NCBI GenBank assembly: GCA_020853885.1
Contig: JADYXZ010000003.1
Location: forward strand, 124,001-188,000
Source of the DNA: Bradyrhizobiaceae bacterium
GTDB taxonomy: Bacteria > Pseudomonadota > Alphaproteobacteria > Rhizobiales > Xanthobacteraceae
Length of the DNA: 64,000 bases
Reading direction: 5' to 3'
Part shown: positions 1 to 8,018 of the stretch, one piece after another
How the letters are laid out: every line of letters starts with the position of its first letter
How positions within the stretch are numbered: the first letter of the stretch is position 1
Translations under genes and position numbers: made by a program
The notes under the pieces: generated by a model
Told to the model about the DNA's origin: nothing
The model's input: only the letters and a program-made list of their open reading frames with translations
Databases searched by the model: none

Positions 1-1
1 C

Positions 2-1249
2 GTCGCGCAGCAGCAGGCGATCGCGGCCTGGGCGCGAATGAGCTACGGCTGGATGGGGCGGACGCCGGACTATAAGGCGTCGCTGATGAATACGCTCGGC
101 GCCAACGCCGAGTACTACGGCAAGTTCGCCGACAACGCGCGCAACTGGCACAAGCGCGCGCAGGACGCCGTGCTGTTCATGAACCACGCGATCGTCAATC
201 CGCCGGTCGATCGCGGCCGGCCGACCGACGAGGTGAAGGACGTTTATGTTACGATCCAGAAGGAGACGGATGCGGGCGTGATCGTCTCCGGCGCGAAGGT
301 GGTGGCGACGTCGTCGGCGTTCACGCACTACAACTTCCTCGGCCAGAACGCGGCGACGGCAACGACCGATCCCGATCTTGCGATCATGTTCATCATGCCG
401 ATGGACGCGCCGGGCGTGAAACTCTTCTGTCGAACGTCCTACGAGCAGATCGCGACGGCGACCGGCACGCCCTATGACTATCCGCTGTCGTCGCGCTTCG
501 ACGAGAACGATGCGATCTTCGTGCTCGACAATGTGCTGATCCCCTGGGAGGACATCCTCGTCTATCGCGACACCGAAAAGATCCTGAGCTTCTATCCGCG
601 CTCGGGCTTCCTCAACGGCTTCTGCTTCCAGGGCTGCACGCGCTTTGCGGTGAAGCTCGACTTCATGGCGGGCTTGCTGGCGAAAGCGTTGCATGCGACG
701 GGCGGCGACGAGTTCCGCGGCAACCAGGCGATGCTCGGCGAGGTGGTCGCCTGGCGCAATCTGTTCTGGTCGCTTGCGGATTGCATGGCGAACAGCCCAC
801 AGAAATGGATCGGCGACGCCATGTTGCCGAACCTGCAGGCGGCATTGTCTTACCGCGTGTTCGCGCCGGACGCCTATCCGCGCATCAAGGAGATCATCGA
901 GAAGATCATCGCGTCCGCGCTGATCTATCTGCCGTCGTCGGCGAAGGACTACAAGAATCCGGAAATCGACCCCTATCTGAAACGCTTCGTGCGCGGCTCG
1001 CACGGCGTCACCTACAAGGAGCGGATCAAGATCATGAAGCTCCTGTGGGACGCGATCGGGACTGAGTTCGGCGGCCGGCACGAGCTCTACGAGCGCAACT
1101 ACGCGGGCAACCACGAGGACATCCGCATCCAGACGCTGACCGGCGCGCGCCGCAACGGCTCGCTCGACCAGATGATGGCGATGGTGGATCAGTGCATGGC
1201 GGACTACGACGAGAACGGCTGGACCAGCAATAGCTGGGTCAACCCGTAG
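2..1249 (+). CDS. hpaB: 4-hydroxyphenylacetate 3-monooxygenase, oxygenase subunit (5' partial)
   Basis: The frame is open to the first bases of the window, so the true start lies upstream; 415 codons are visible against roughly 480-520 for the family. The protein reads as an HpaB-family FADH2-using two-component monooxygenase (acyl-CoA dehydrogenase-like fold). Visible family stretches include WMGRTPDYKAS near the start of the visible part, the mid-protein loop with THYNFLGQN, and the C-terminal region with GGRHELYERNYAGNHEDIR. The enzyme hydroxylates a phenolic ring next to the existing hydroxyl, using reduced flavin from a separate reductase. The next gene is such a reductase and an AraC regulator follows, which supports a small aromatic-hydroxylation operon. 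The exact phenolic substrate cannot be read from sequence. Confidence 0.9.
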   Translation, partial: VAQQQAIAAWARMSYGWMGRTPDYKASLMNTLGANAEYYGKFADNARNWHKRAQDAVLFMNHAIVNPPVDRGRPTDEVKDVYVTIQKETDAGVIVSGAKVVATSSAFTHYNFLGQNAATATTDPDLAIMFIMPMDAPGVKLFCRTSYEQIATATGTPYDYPLSSRFDENDAIFVLDNVLIPWEDILVYRDTEKILSFYPRSGFLNGFCFQGCTRFAVKLDFMAGLLAKALHATGGDEFRGNQAMLGEVVAWRNLFWSLADCMANSPQKWIGDAMLPNLQAALSYRVFAPDAYPRIKEIIEKIIASALIYLPSSAKDYKNPEIDPYLKRFVRGSHGVTYKERIKIMKLLWDAIGTEFGGRHELYERNYAGNHEDIRIQTLTGARRNGSLDQMMAMVDQCMADYDENGWTSNSWVNP

Positions 1250-1340
1250 TCGTAGAATCGCTTAAGCATCGGCGCAGACGGTTGTGACGCTATGGAGGAG
1301 AAAGAAGTAATCTGATGCCTGTGGAGGCAGCGACGACTTC

Positions 1341-1895
1341 ATGAGCTGGCATGAGCAGCGGCCGGACGACGCGACCGGCGGGGCATTCACCGTCGATCCG
1401 CCGGTGGATTTTCCGACGGTCGAACCGCAGCGTTTCCGCGAGGCGATGGCGCGGTTCGGCGCCGCCGTGCACGTGGTGACGACGGACGGCCCGGGCGGCA
1501 AGCACGGGTTCACGGCAACCGCGGTGAGCTCCGTCTCCGACCAGCCGGCGACGCTGCTCGTCTGCCTCAACCACCGCAGCCGCGTGACCAGTGCGCTGCA
1601 CGCGAACCGCGTTTTGTGCGTGAACACGCTGCGCGCCGGCGACGACTCCGTGGCCGACGTATTCGCGGGGCGCACCGGCCTCTCCGGCGAGCAACGCTTC
1701 CTGCAGGGACAATGGACGACGCTGGAGACGGGAGCGCCCGCCTTGCTGACGGCGGTGGTGAGCTGCGACTGTCGCGTGATCGAGTGGAAGCCGGTCGCGT
1801 CGCACAACGTCTATTTCTGCGGCGTCGTGGCGGTGCGGCAGGGGGAACCCGGTTCCGCGCTCGTCTATCACGAGCGCACGTACAAGCACCTGTGA
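1341..1895 (+). CDS. Flavin reductase of a two-component monooxygenase (HpaC-like)
   Basis: This 184-aa protein has the flavin-reductase-like FMN-binding split-barrel domain from about residue 30 to the end. Family landmarks are FREAMARFGAAVHVVTT, GFTATAVSSVS, the CLNHRSR loop and a C-terminal LVYHERTY. Such enzymes reduce free FAD or FMN with NAD(P)H and hand it to the oxygenase; here the partner is the HpaB-type gene 91 bp upstream in the same direction. The N-terminus carries about 25 extra residues before the domain. The ATG at 1341 is the first in-frame start; a weak purine stretch (GGAGGC) lies about 15 bp upstream, so the start is only moderately certain. Confidence 0.88.
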   Translation: MSWHEQRPDDATGGAFTVDPPVDFPTVEPQRFREAMARFGAAVHVVTTDGPGGKHGFTATAVSSVSDQPATLLVCLNHRSRVTSALHANRVLCVNTLRAGDDSVADVFAGRTGLSGEQRFLQGQWTTLETGAPALLTAVVSCDCRVIEWKPVASHNVYFCGVVAVRQGEPGSALVYHERTYKHL

Positions 1896-2043
1896 GCGGG
1901 GCGACGCGCGGTTGCCGCTTCGCCGGGACAGTTTCAGACAATTGCGACCAGTCGCATTCGCCGGGTCTTAATCGTGCGGGCGGTCTCGCGACGATTGCCG
2001 CCGGTCCTGCGGTAGGTTCTCGCGGGGCTGTTCGACGGAGACG

Positions 2044-2244
2044 ATGATGACCAATCAGAATCCGAACCAGCAGCAGAACCAGAACCAACCACGCCCCGGT
2101 CAACAGCAACAGCAGAGCGGCAATCAGCAGTCCGGCCAGCAGCAGCAACAGCAGGGCGGCAATCCGAAGCCCGGCCAGCAGCAACAGCAACAGCCCGGAC
2201 AGGGCGGCCAGCAGGGCGGGCAGCAACAGCAGAAGCCACGCTGA
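2044..2244 (+). CDS. Small Gln/Asn/Gly/Pro-rich low-complexity protein
   Basis: This 66-codon frame is almost wholly Q, N, G and P, with runs of four to six Gln and PGQQQQQ-like repeats; it has no hydrophobic core and no recognisable domain. GGAG lies just upstream, better spaced for the second ATG (2047). A good hairpin terminator follows the stop by about 20 bp, which together support a real expressed gene. Low-complexity Q-rich small proteins of this kind occur in Hyphomicrobiales, but no function is known to me. A spurious frame over a CAG/CAA repeat tract is possible but fits the SD and terminator less well. Confidence 0.55.
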   Translation: MMTNQNPNQQQNQNQPRPGQQQQQSGNQQSGQQQQQQGGNPKPGQQQQQQPGQGGQQGGQQQQKPR

Positions 2245-2265
2245 TCCCTCGCCGCTCTTGCGAAG

Positions 2266-2292
2266 AAAGCCCCGCATCCCGCGGGGCTTTTT
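2266..2292 (+). terminator. Rho-independent terminator
   Basis: AAAGCCCCGC and GCGGGGCTTT form perfect 10-bp arms around a short ATCCC loop, followed by a T run. It closes the transcription unit containing the HpaBC-type genes and the Q-rich small gene. Confidence 0.85.
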
Positions 2293-2343
2293 CATGCGGC
2301 AGCGCAGTGTTTTCCCGGCCTCCGGCTTGGCCTATGTTGGCGC

Positions 2344-3258
2344 ATGCCGCACCGCACGACCCTGCCGCTGTTCCATCTCTACGGCGATCCGCCGGACGAC
2401 CAGGCCTTCGACTTCGTGCACGTGGAGACGATCTCCTCGCGGTCGTCGTTGAACGGCTGGACCATCAGCCCGCATAGGCATCGGAACCTGTTCCAAGTGC
2501 TGGTGGTGGAGCGGGGCGGGGGGATGCTAGATCTTGAGGCCGACGCGATCCCGTTCGCGGCGCCGACGGTCATCCTGATCGCGCCCACGGTGGCGCACGG
2601 ATTCCGGTTTCGCCCGCAGGCGACGGAGGGCTACGTCGTCAGCTTCACCGAAGACGTTGCGGGCACGCTCGGCGAGAACGGCAATGTCGCGCTCGCGCGG
2701 CTGCGGACGATCGCCGCGACGCCGCTCCTGGCGCTCGGTCGGAATGAAGATGTCGTGCGGCTGTGCCGTCTCTGCCGCGAGCTGCTGGACGAGACGTCGC
2801 TCGCGCGCGAAGGGTACGACGTGGCGGCGCGTTCGTATCTCGCGCTGATCTGCATCGAAGTGGCGCGGCTGGCGGCGAGCCGGAAGCGCACGGGCGCGGT
2901 GACGCTGCAGGCGGCCGATCCGACGGTCGAGGAATTGCGCCGCCTGATCGAGCTGCATTTCCAGTCGGAGCGCAACATCGGCTTCTATGCCGACCGGCTG
3001 GCGATGACGCCAGACCGGCTCAACGATCACGTCAAGCGGGCGACCGGCGTCACGGCCGGTCACCTGCTGCGCCAGCGCATTCTGACCGAGGCGAAGCGGC
3101 AGCTCGTGTTCACGCAGCTCACGGTGGGCGAGATCGCCTACGAGCTTGCGTTTGCCGACCCCTCGCACTTCGGCCGCTTCTTCAAGAAGCAGACCGGCAC
3201 CACGCCGCAGGCGTTCCGCGACTCGGCGGTGCGGGCACGGGCGGCCACGGCCGGGTAG
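2344..3258 (+). CDS. AraC-family transcriptional regulator (PobR/HpaA type)
   Basis: The protein is 304 aa. The N-terminal half is a cupin-like sensor domain (HRHRNLFQVLVVERGGG, then a PTVAHGFRF turn). The C-terminal ~100 residues carry the two helix-turn-helix motifs of AraC/XylS proteins, seen in FYADRLAMTPDRLNDHVK and in the signature VGEIAYELAFADPSHFGRFFKK. The layout matches activators of aromatic monooxygenase genes (PobR, HpaA), and its place directly after the HpaBC-type genes suggests it senses their phenolic substrate. That assignment is inference from context. It is preceded by the terminator at 2266-2292, so it probably has its own promoter. Confidence 0.88.
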   Translation: MPHRTTLPLFHLYGDPPDDQAFDFVHVETISSRSSLNGWTISPHRHRNLFQVLVVERGGGMLDLEADAIPFAAPTVILIAPTVAHGFRFRPQATEGYVVSFTEDVAGTLGENGNVALARLRTIAATPLLALGRNEDVVRLCRLCRELLDETSLAREGYDVAARSYLALICIEVARLAASRKRTGAVTLQAADPTVEELRRLIELHFQSERNIGFYADRLAMTPDRLNDHVKRATGVTAGHLLRQRILTEAKRQLVFTQLTVGEIAYELAFADPSHFGRFFKKQTGTTPQAFRDSAVRARAATAG

Positions 3259-3269
3259 CGGCGGCCACG

Positions 3270-4052
3270 TCAGCCTTGCAGCAGGAATTCCTCGAGCGTG
3301 GCGGTGAAGCGGGCCGGCTGCTCCACGTTCGAGATGTGCGCGGCATCGAGCACGGTGAGCTCAGAGCCGGCGATGCGCGAGGCGATGAACTCCGACGCCG
3401 AAAGCGGTGTCGCGTTGTCGTGGCGGCCGGCAATGATCAGGGTCGGCAGCCTGATCTGCGAAAGCGCCCAGCGCTGATCCATGTCGCGGATGCCGCCGCA
3501 GCAGCCGATGTATCCTTGTGTTGGCGTTGCCGAGAACATCTCTCTCACCCAGGCGATCTTCTGCGGCTCGCGCTCGCGGAATTCCTTGGTGAACCAGACA
3601 TTGATCGCCGTATCGGCAAGCGCGGCGACGCCCTTGGCGCGCACGGTGCGGATGCGCGCGTTCCACAGATCGGGGTTCTGGCTTCTCGGCGCCGTGTTGG
3701 CGAGAACGAGCTTCTCCAGACGATCCGGCGCATTGCAGGCGAGCCACATGCCGGTCATGCCGCCCATGGAGAGGCCGCAGAAATGCGCGCGCCGGATTTC
3801 GAGCGCGTCGAGGATCGCGATCACATCGCGGGAAAGGCGCTCGATCGAATAGACGCCGTCGGGGACGCCGGACTTGCCGTGGCCGCGCTGGTCGTAGCGC
3901 ACCACGCGGAAGCGCCCGGCGAGGGCCTTTGCCTGCTCGTCCCACATGTGCAGGTTGGTGCCGAGCGAATTCGAGAACACCAGGACCGGCGCATCGGCCT
4001 TGCCCTCGATTTCCACGTTGATGGGCGTGCCGTCCGCGTCGATGAAGGGCAT
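3270..4052 (-). CDS. pcaD: 3-oxoadipate enol-lactonase
   Basis: This is a 260-aa alpha/beta hydrolase. Features are the oxyanion-hole region after FSNSLGTNLHMW, the nucleophile elbow GLSMGGMTG, an Asp in the GRHDNATP strand-turn, and the C-terminal His of AAHISNVEQP. The SNSLGT start and SMGGM elbow are typical of PcaD, which opens 3-oxoadipate enol-lactone to 3-oxoadipate in the beta-ketoadipate pathway. I chose the ATG at 4052 because AAGGAACG lies just upstream; the frame extends 28 residues further but those residues do not look coding. It ends 11 bp from the convergent AraC gene. No other pca genes are visible here. Confidence 0.85.
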   Translation of the reverse strand: MPFIDADGTPINVEIEGKADAPVLVFSNSLGTNLHMWDEQAKALAGRFRVVRYDQRGHGKSGVPDGVYSIERLSRDVIAILDALEIRRAHFCGLSMGGMTGMWLACNAPDRLEKLVLANTAPRSQNPDLWNARIRTVRAKGVAALADTAINVWFTKEFREREPQKIAWVREMFSATPTQGYIGCCGGIRDMDQRWALSQIRLPTLIIAGRHDNATPLSASEFIASRIAGSELTVLDAAHISNVEQPARFTATLEEFLLQG

Positions 4053-4182
4053 GCGTCGTTCCTTGTTCGTTTCCGCGCCGATGGTGGCGCGGGACAATAG
4101 GCTGCGTCGCGGCAGGGGAGAAGTGCCGAGGTGCAAAACCGGGCCGATCCGGCTATATGGTGGCGCGAAGACGGAGGATTGA

Positions 4183-4629
4183 ATGGCGCTTGAGATGACG
4201 GGCGAGTACGTGCTGCCGCGCAGCCGCGAAACGGTTTATGCCGCGCTGAACGATCCCGAGATGCTGAAGAAGTGCATCCCCGGCTGCGAGGACCTGCAGA
4301 AGCAGTCGGACAACGAGTTCGCCGCGGTGGTGCGGATGGAGCTCGGTCCGGTCAAGGCGCGCTTCAAGGGCAAGGTGCGGCTCGAGGATCTCGACCCGCC
4401 GAACGGCTACCGGATCGTGGGCGAGGGCGAGGGCGGCGTCGCCGGCTTTGCCAAGGGCGGCGCAAGCGTGAACCTCACCGAGATACCGGAGGGGACGAAG
4501 CTCGTTTACAAGGCCGAGGCGAACGTCGGTGGGAAGATTGCCCAACTTGGGCAGCGGCTGCTCGCCGGATCGGCCAAGAAGATCGCGGATAAATTCTTCG
4601 CGAATTTCACCTCCGAGCTTTCCAAATAG
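4183..4629 (+). CDS. coxG: CoxG-family SRPBCC protein (carbon monoxide dehydrogenase subunit G)
   Basis: This 148-aa protein is a polyketide-cyclase/START-like (SRPBCC) fold of the CoxG family, recognisable from MTGEYVLPRSRETVYAALNDPEM, the CIPGCE motif and GAKVNLT-like strands in the middle. CoxG proteins are associated with assembly or membrane attachment of CO-dehydrogenase-type molybdenum hydroxylases and do not belong to the catalytic trimer. GGAGGATTGA precedes the ATG. It is the first gene of the cox/xdhC operon that runs to about 10.4 kb, followed by the CoxS-like gene after 97 bp. Confidence 0.87.
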   Translation: MALEMTGEYVLPRSRETVYAALNDPEMLKKCIPGCEDLQKQSDNEFAAVVRMELGPVKARFKGKVRLEDLDPPNGYRIVGEGEGGVAGFAKGGASVNLTEIPEGTKLVYKAEANVGGKIAQLGQRLLAGSAKKIADKFFANFTSELSK

Positions 4630-4726
4630 CCGTAGAACGGACCGCGGACTTGACCGCGGGCGTCCGCCCGGCTTGAACTTCGTTTAATTCCAAAGGGGCG
4701 GTCGCCCCCAACCCGGAAATGCCACC

Positions 4727-5212
<486 letters not shown>

Positions 5213-5239
5213 AACAGCGTCTGAGCGGACGAGGGCGCG

Positions 5240-6046
5240 ATGTACGATTTCAACTTCCACCGGCCGAAAGATCTCGCAAGCGCGCTCGGCTTCCTGCAGG
5301 CCGACGAAGCGAAGCTGATCGCGGGCGGACAGACGCTGATCCCGACGCTGAAGCAGCGGCTCGCGGCGCCGAAACATCTCGTCGATCTCTCGCTGATCGA
5401 GGCGCTGACGGGGATCGAGCGCAAGGGACGCAACATCGTCATCGGCGCGATGACGCGGCATGCGGAAGTCGCGGCGTCGGGAGTGGTGCGGAAGGCGATT
5501 CCGGCCTTGTCCGATCTCGCCGACGGCATCGGCGATCCGGCGGTGCGCAACCGCGGCACGATCGGCGGTTCGGTCGCGAACAACGATCCTTCGGCGGATT
5601 ACCCCGCTGCGTGCCTCGCGCTTGCGGCGACGATCATCACCAACAAGCGCGAGATCCCGGCGGACGATTTCTTCAAGGGATTGTTCGAGACGGCGCTCGA
5701 GCCCGACGAGATCATCACGCAGATCAGTTTTCCGGTCCCGCTCAAAGCGGCGTACATGAAGTTTCCGAATCCGGCGTCGCGCTACGCGCTGGTCGGCGTG
5801 TTCGTGGCGAAGGACGGAAAGGGCGTGCGCGTGGCGGTGACGGGCGCCGGCGAAAGCGGCGTGTTTCGCGTGCCGGCGATGGAGCGCGCGCTCGACAAGA
5901 AGTTTGCGCCGAAGTCGATCGAGAACGTGAAGATCGACCCGAACGGACTGATCGCGGACCTGCACGGCTCCGCCGAGTATCGTGCGCATCTGATCGGCGT
6001 GATGGCGCGGCGCGCCGTCGACGCGGCGGCAAAGACACCTAAATAG
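5240..6046 (+). CDS. coxM: Molybdenum hydroxylase FAD-binding medium subunit (CoxM type), copy 1
   Basis: The protein is 268 aa, with the N-terminal vanillyl-alcohol-oxidase-type FAD domain and the CoxM C-terminal domain. The FAD-binding signatures AGGQTLIP (about residue 31) and TIGGSVANNDPSADYPA (about 110) are the classic medium-subunit motifs. It starts 27 bp after coxS. A second, clearly paralogous subunit follows 18 bp downstream. This copy lacks the short VMDKNAGG-type insertion that copy 2 has between the two FAD motifs. It would accept electrons from CoxS and pass them on to a quinone or other acceptor. Confidence 0.93.
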   Translation: MYDFNFHRPKDLASALGFLQADEAKLIAGGQTLIPTLKQRLAAPKHLVDLSLIEALTGIERKGRNIVIGAMTRHAEVAASGVVRKAIPALSDLADGIGDPAVRNRGTIGGSVANNDPSADYPAACLALAATIITNKREIPADDFFKGLFETALEPDEIITQISFPVPLKAAYMKFPNPASRYALVGVFVAKDGKGVRVAVTGAGESGVFRVPAMERALDKKFAPKSIENVKIDPNGLIADLHGSAEYRAHLIGVMARRAVDAAAKTPK

Positions 6047-6064
6047 GGATCAAGGAAAACGCCC

Positions 6065-6907
6065 ATGTATAACTTCGACTTTCATCGCCCGCGTTCGGTC
6101 GACGAGGCGGTCAAACATTTGCAGGCGGAGGACGCGAAGCTGCTTGCCGGCGGGCAGACGCTGCTGCCGACCATGAAGCAGCGGCTCGCCGCGCCGAAGA
6201 ACGTGATCGACCTCAACGCGATCGGCGGCCTGTCCGGTATCGAGCACAAGGGCGGCAGCCTTGTCATGGACAAGAACGCCGGCGGCACCGTGCTGCGCGG
6301 CGGGACGCTCTCGATCGGCGCGCTGACGCGGCATGCGGAGGTCGCAGAGTCGGAGGAGGTGAAGCAGGCGATCCCGGCGCTCGCCGCGCTTGCCGCCGGC
6401 ATCGGCGATCCGGCAGTGCGCAACCGCGGCACGATCGGCGGCTCGATCGCCAACAACGATCCGGCGGCGGATTATCCCGCGGCGTGCCTCGGGCTCGGCG
6501 CCGCGATCGTCACCAACAAGCGGGAAATTTCTGCCGACGATTTCTTCAAGGGCTTGTTCGAGACGGCGCTTGCGGCCGACGAGATGATCCTGCGCGTCGT
6601 ATTTCCGGCGCCGGGGCGCGCGGCTTATATGAAGTTCCGCCATCCGGCGTCGCGCTTCGCGATCGTCGGCGTGTTCGTGTCCGAGAAGCAGGGTGCGGTG
6701 CGGGTCGCCGTCACCGGCGCGGGCCAGAGCGGCGTGTTCCGGGTGCCGGCAATGGAAAAGGCGCTCGCCGAGCGGTTCGAGCCGGACGCGATCGAGGGCA
6801 TCAAGATCGACCCCTCCGATCTCGTCTCCGACATCCATGCGGCGGCCGATTACCGCGCGCATCTGATTGGCGTGATGGCGCAGCGGGCGGTCAAGGCGGC
6901 GGGCTAG
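6065..6907 (+). CDS. coxM: Molybdenum hydroxylase FAD-binding medium subunit (CoxM type), copy 2
   Basis: This 280-aa paralogue of the preceding gene keeps AGGQTLLP, TIGGSIANNDPAADYPA and the C-terminal AAYMKFRHPASRFA stretch. The two proteins align end to end. Copy 2 carries about a dozen extra residues near position 70 (LVMDKNAGGTVLRGG), and an ATP-rich spacer of 18 bp separates the genes. Tandem duplication is the likely origin. Either the two copies serve two different large subunits encoded elsewhere, or they make a mixed complex. Both FAD motifs are intact, so neither looks like a pseudogene. Confidence 0.92.
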   Translation: MYNFDFHRPRSVDEAVKHLQAEDAKLLAGGQTLLPTMKQRLAAPKNVIDLNAIGGLSGIEHKGGSLVMDKNAGGTVLRGGTLSIGALTRHAEVAESEEVKQAIPALAALAAGIGDPAVRNRGTIGGSIANNDPAADYPAACLGLGAAIVTNKREISADDFFKGLFETALAADEMILRVVFPAPGRAAYMKFRHPASRFAIVGVFVSEKQGAVRVAVTGAGQSGVFRVPAMEKALAERFEPDAIEGIKIDPSDLVSDIHAAADYRAHLIGVMAQRAVKAAG

Positions 6908-6956
6908 ACGGCGGGCGGCGGCAACCTACATTCTTGCGAGGAAGCCGGAGGCATCC

Positions 6957-7280
6957 ATGAGCAAGCTAGATGAGGACATCCTGGCCGCCGCCGAGCAGTG
7001 GAAGCGCGAGGGCCGGGGGGTGGCGATTGCGACCGTCGTCGAGACCTGGGGGTCGGCGCCGCGGCCGGTGGGCAGCCATCTCGTGATCGACGATCAGCAG
7101 AATTTCCTCGGCTCGGTGTCGGGCGGGTGCGTTGAGGGCGACGTCATCTCGGCAGCCGCGGACGTGATCGAAAGCGGCAAGCCGCAGATGCTGGAATTCG
7201 GCGTTGCCGACGAGACCGCGTGGCGGGCCGGGCTTTCCTGCGGCGGGAATATTCGCGTTTACGTTGAAAAGGTGGATTGA
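6957..7280 (+). CDS. XdhC/CoxI-family protein, N-terminal domain only
   Basis: This 107-aa protein matches only the XdhC_CoxI domain, with TVVETWGSAPRPVGSHLVI and the CGGNI motif near its end; GGAGGCATCC precedes the ATG. Full XdhC proteins also carry a C-terminal Rossmann domain, which here is encoded by the next gene. XdhC-type proteins bind molybdenum cofactor, protect it and support its sulfuration before insertion into the apo-hydroxylase. The split two-gene form occurs in other alphaproteobacterial cox/xdh operons. The Cys of the CGGN motif is retained. Confidence 0.88.
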   Translation: MSKLDEDILAAAEQWKREGRGVAIATVVETWGSAPRPVGSHLVIDDQQNFLGSVSGGCVEGDVISAAADVIESGKPQMLEFGVADETAWRAGLSCGGNIRVYVEKVD

Positions 7281-7325
7281 GATCCGCCTTCTCTCCCTCT
7301 CCGGGGAGAGGTGATACAAGCAAGC

Positions 7326-8018
7326 ATGCGCCTCGATCTTCTTGCGACCTTGAACGCAGAGCGCGCCGCGCGGCGGGCGGCGGTCGTCGTGACCGAGCTT
7401 GCGAGCGGCGCGCAACGACTCGTGCGCGAGGGGGAGGTCGCGGGCGACGCGCTCGCCGAGGCGCTGCAGGCGCAGATCCGCAGCGGCAAGAGCGGTGTCG
7501 TCGAGACGGAAGCGGGGCGGTTCTTTCTCGAGCTGCATCTGCCGCCGCCGCGGCTGATGATCACGGGCGCGGTGCATGTGAGCCAGGCGCTGGCGCCGAT
7601 CGCGCGGCTGCTCGGCTTCGACGTGTCGATCGTCGATCCGCGCACGGCGTTCGCGACGCCGGAGCGGTTTCCCGATGTGCCGCTCTACGCGGAATGGCCG
7701 GACACGGCGCTGGCGAGGCTGAAGCCCGATCACTGGACCGCGTTCGTCGCGCTCACGCACGATCCGAAGATCGACGATCCCGCGCTGGAGATCGCGCTCG
7801 CGGCCGGCTGCTTCTACGTGGGCGCGCTCGGCTCGAAGAAGACGCACGGGCGGCGCATCGAGAGCCTGAAGAAGCGCGGCGTGCCCGAGCCTTCGATCGC
7901 GCGCATCCATGCACCGATCGGCCTTTCGATCGGCGCTTCCAGCCCGCAGGAGATCGCGCTGTCGATCATGGCCGAGATTATTTTGCGGCTGCGGCGCGGG
8001 CCGGAGGCGAAGCCATGA
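7326..8018 (+). CDS. XdhC-family protein, Rossmann (C-terminal) domain
   Basis: The 230-aa product has a short linker region and then the XdhC_C Rossmann domain. Landmarks are PRLMITGAVHVSQALAPIA, the strand VSIVDPRTAFATPERFP, LTHDPKIDDPAL and the GALGSKKTH motif, ending with IHAPIGLSIGASSP. It completes the XdhC function begun by the 107-aa upstream gene. The ATG at 7326 is preferred, though a GTG at 7311 preceded by GGGGAGA is also possible. Its stop overlaps the start of the next gene (ATGA at 8015-8018), which suggests coupled translation with the cofactor gene. Confidence 0.9.
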   Translation: MRLDLLATLNAERAARRAAVVVTELASGAQRLVREGEVAGDALAEALQAQIRSGKSGVVETEAGRFFLELHLPPPRLMITGAVHVSQALAPIARLLGFDVSIVDPRTAFATPERFPDVPLYAEWPDTALARLKPDHWTAFVALTHDPKIDDPALEIALAAGCFYVGALGSKKTHGRRIESLKKRGVPEPSIARIHAPIGLSIGASSPQEIALSIMAEIILRLRRGPEAKP

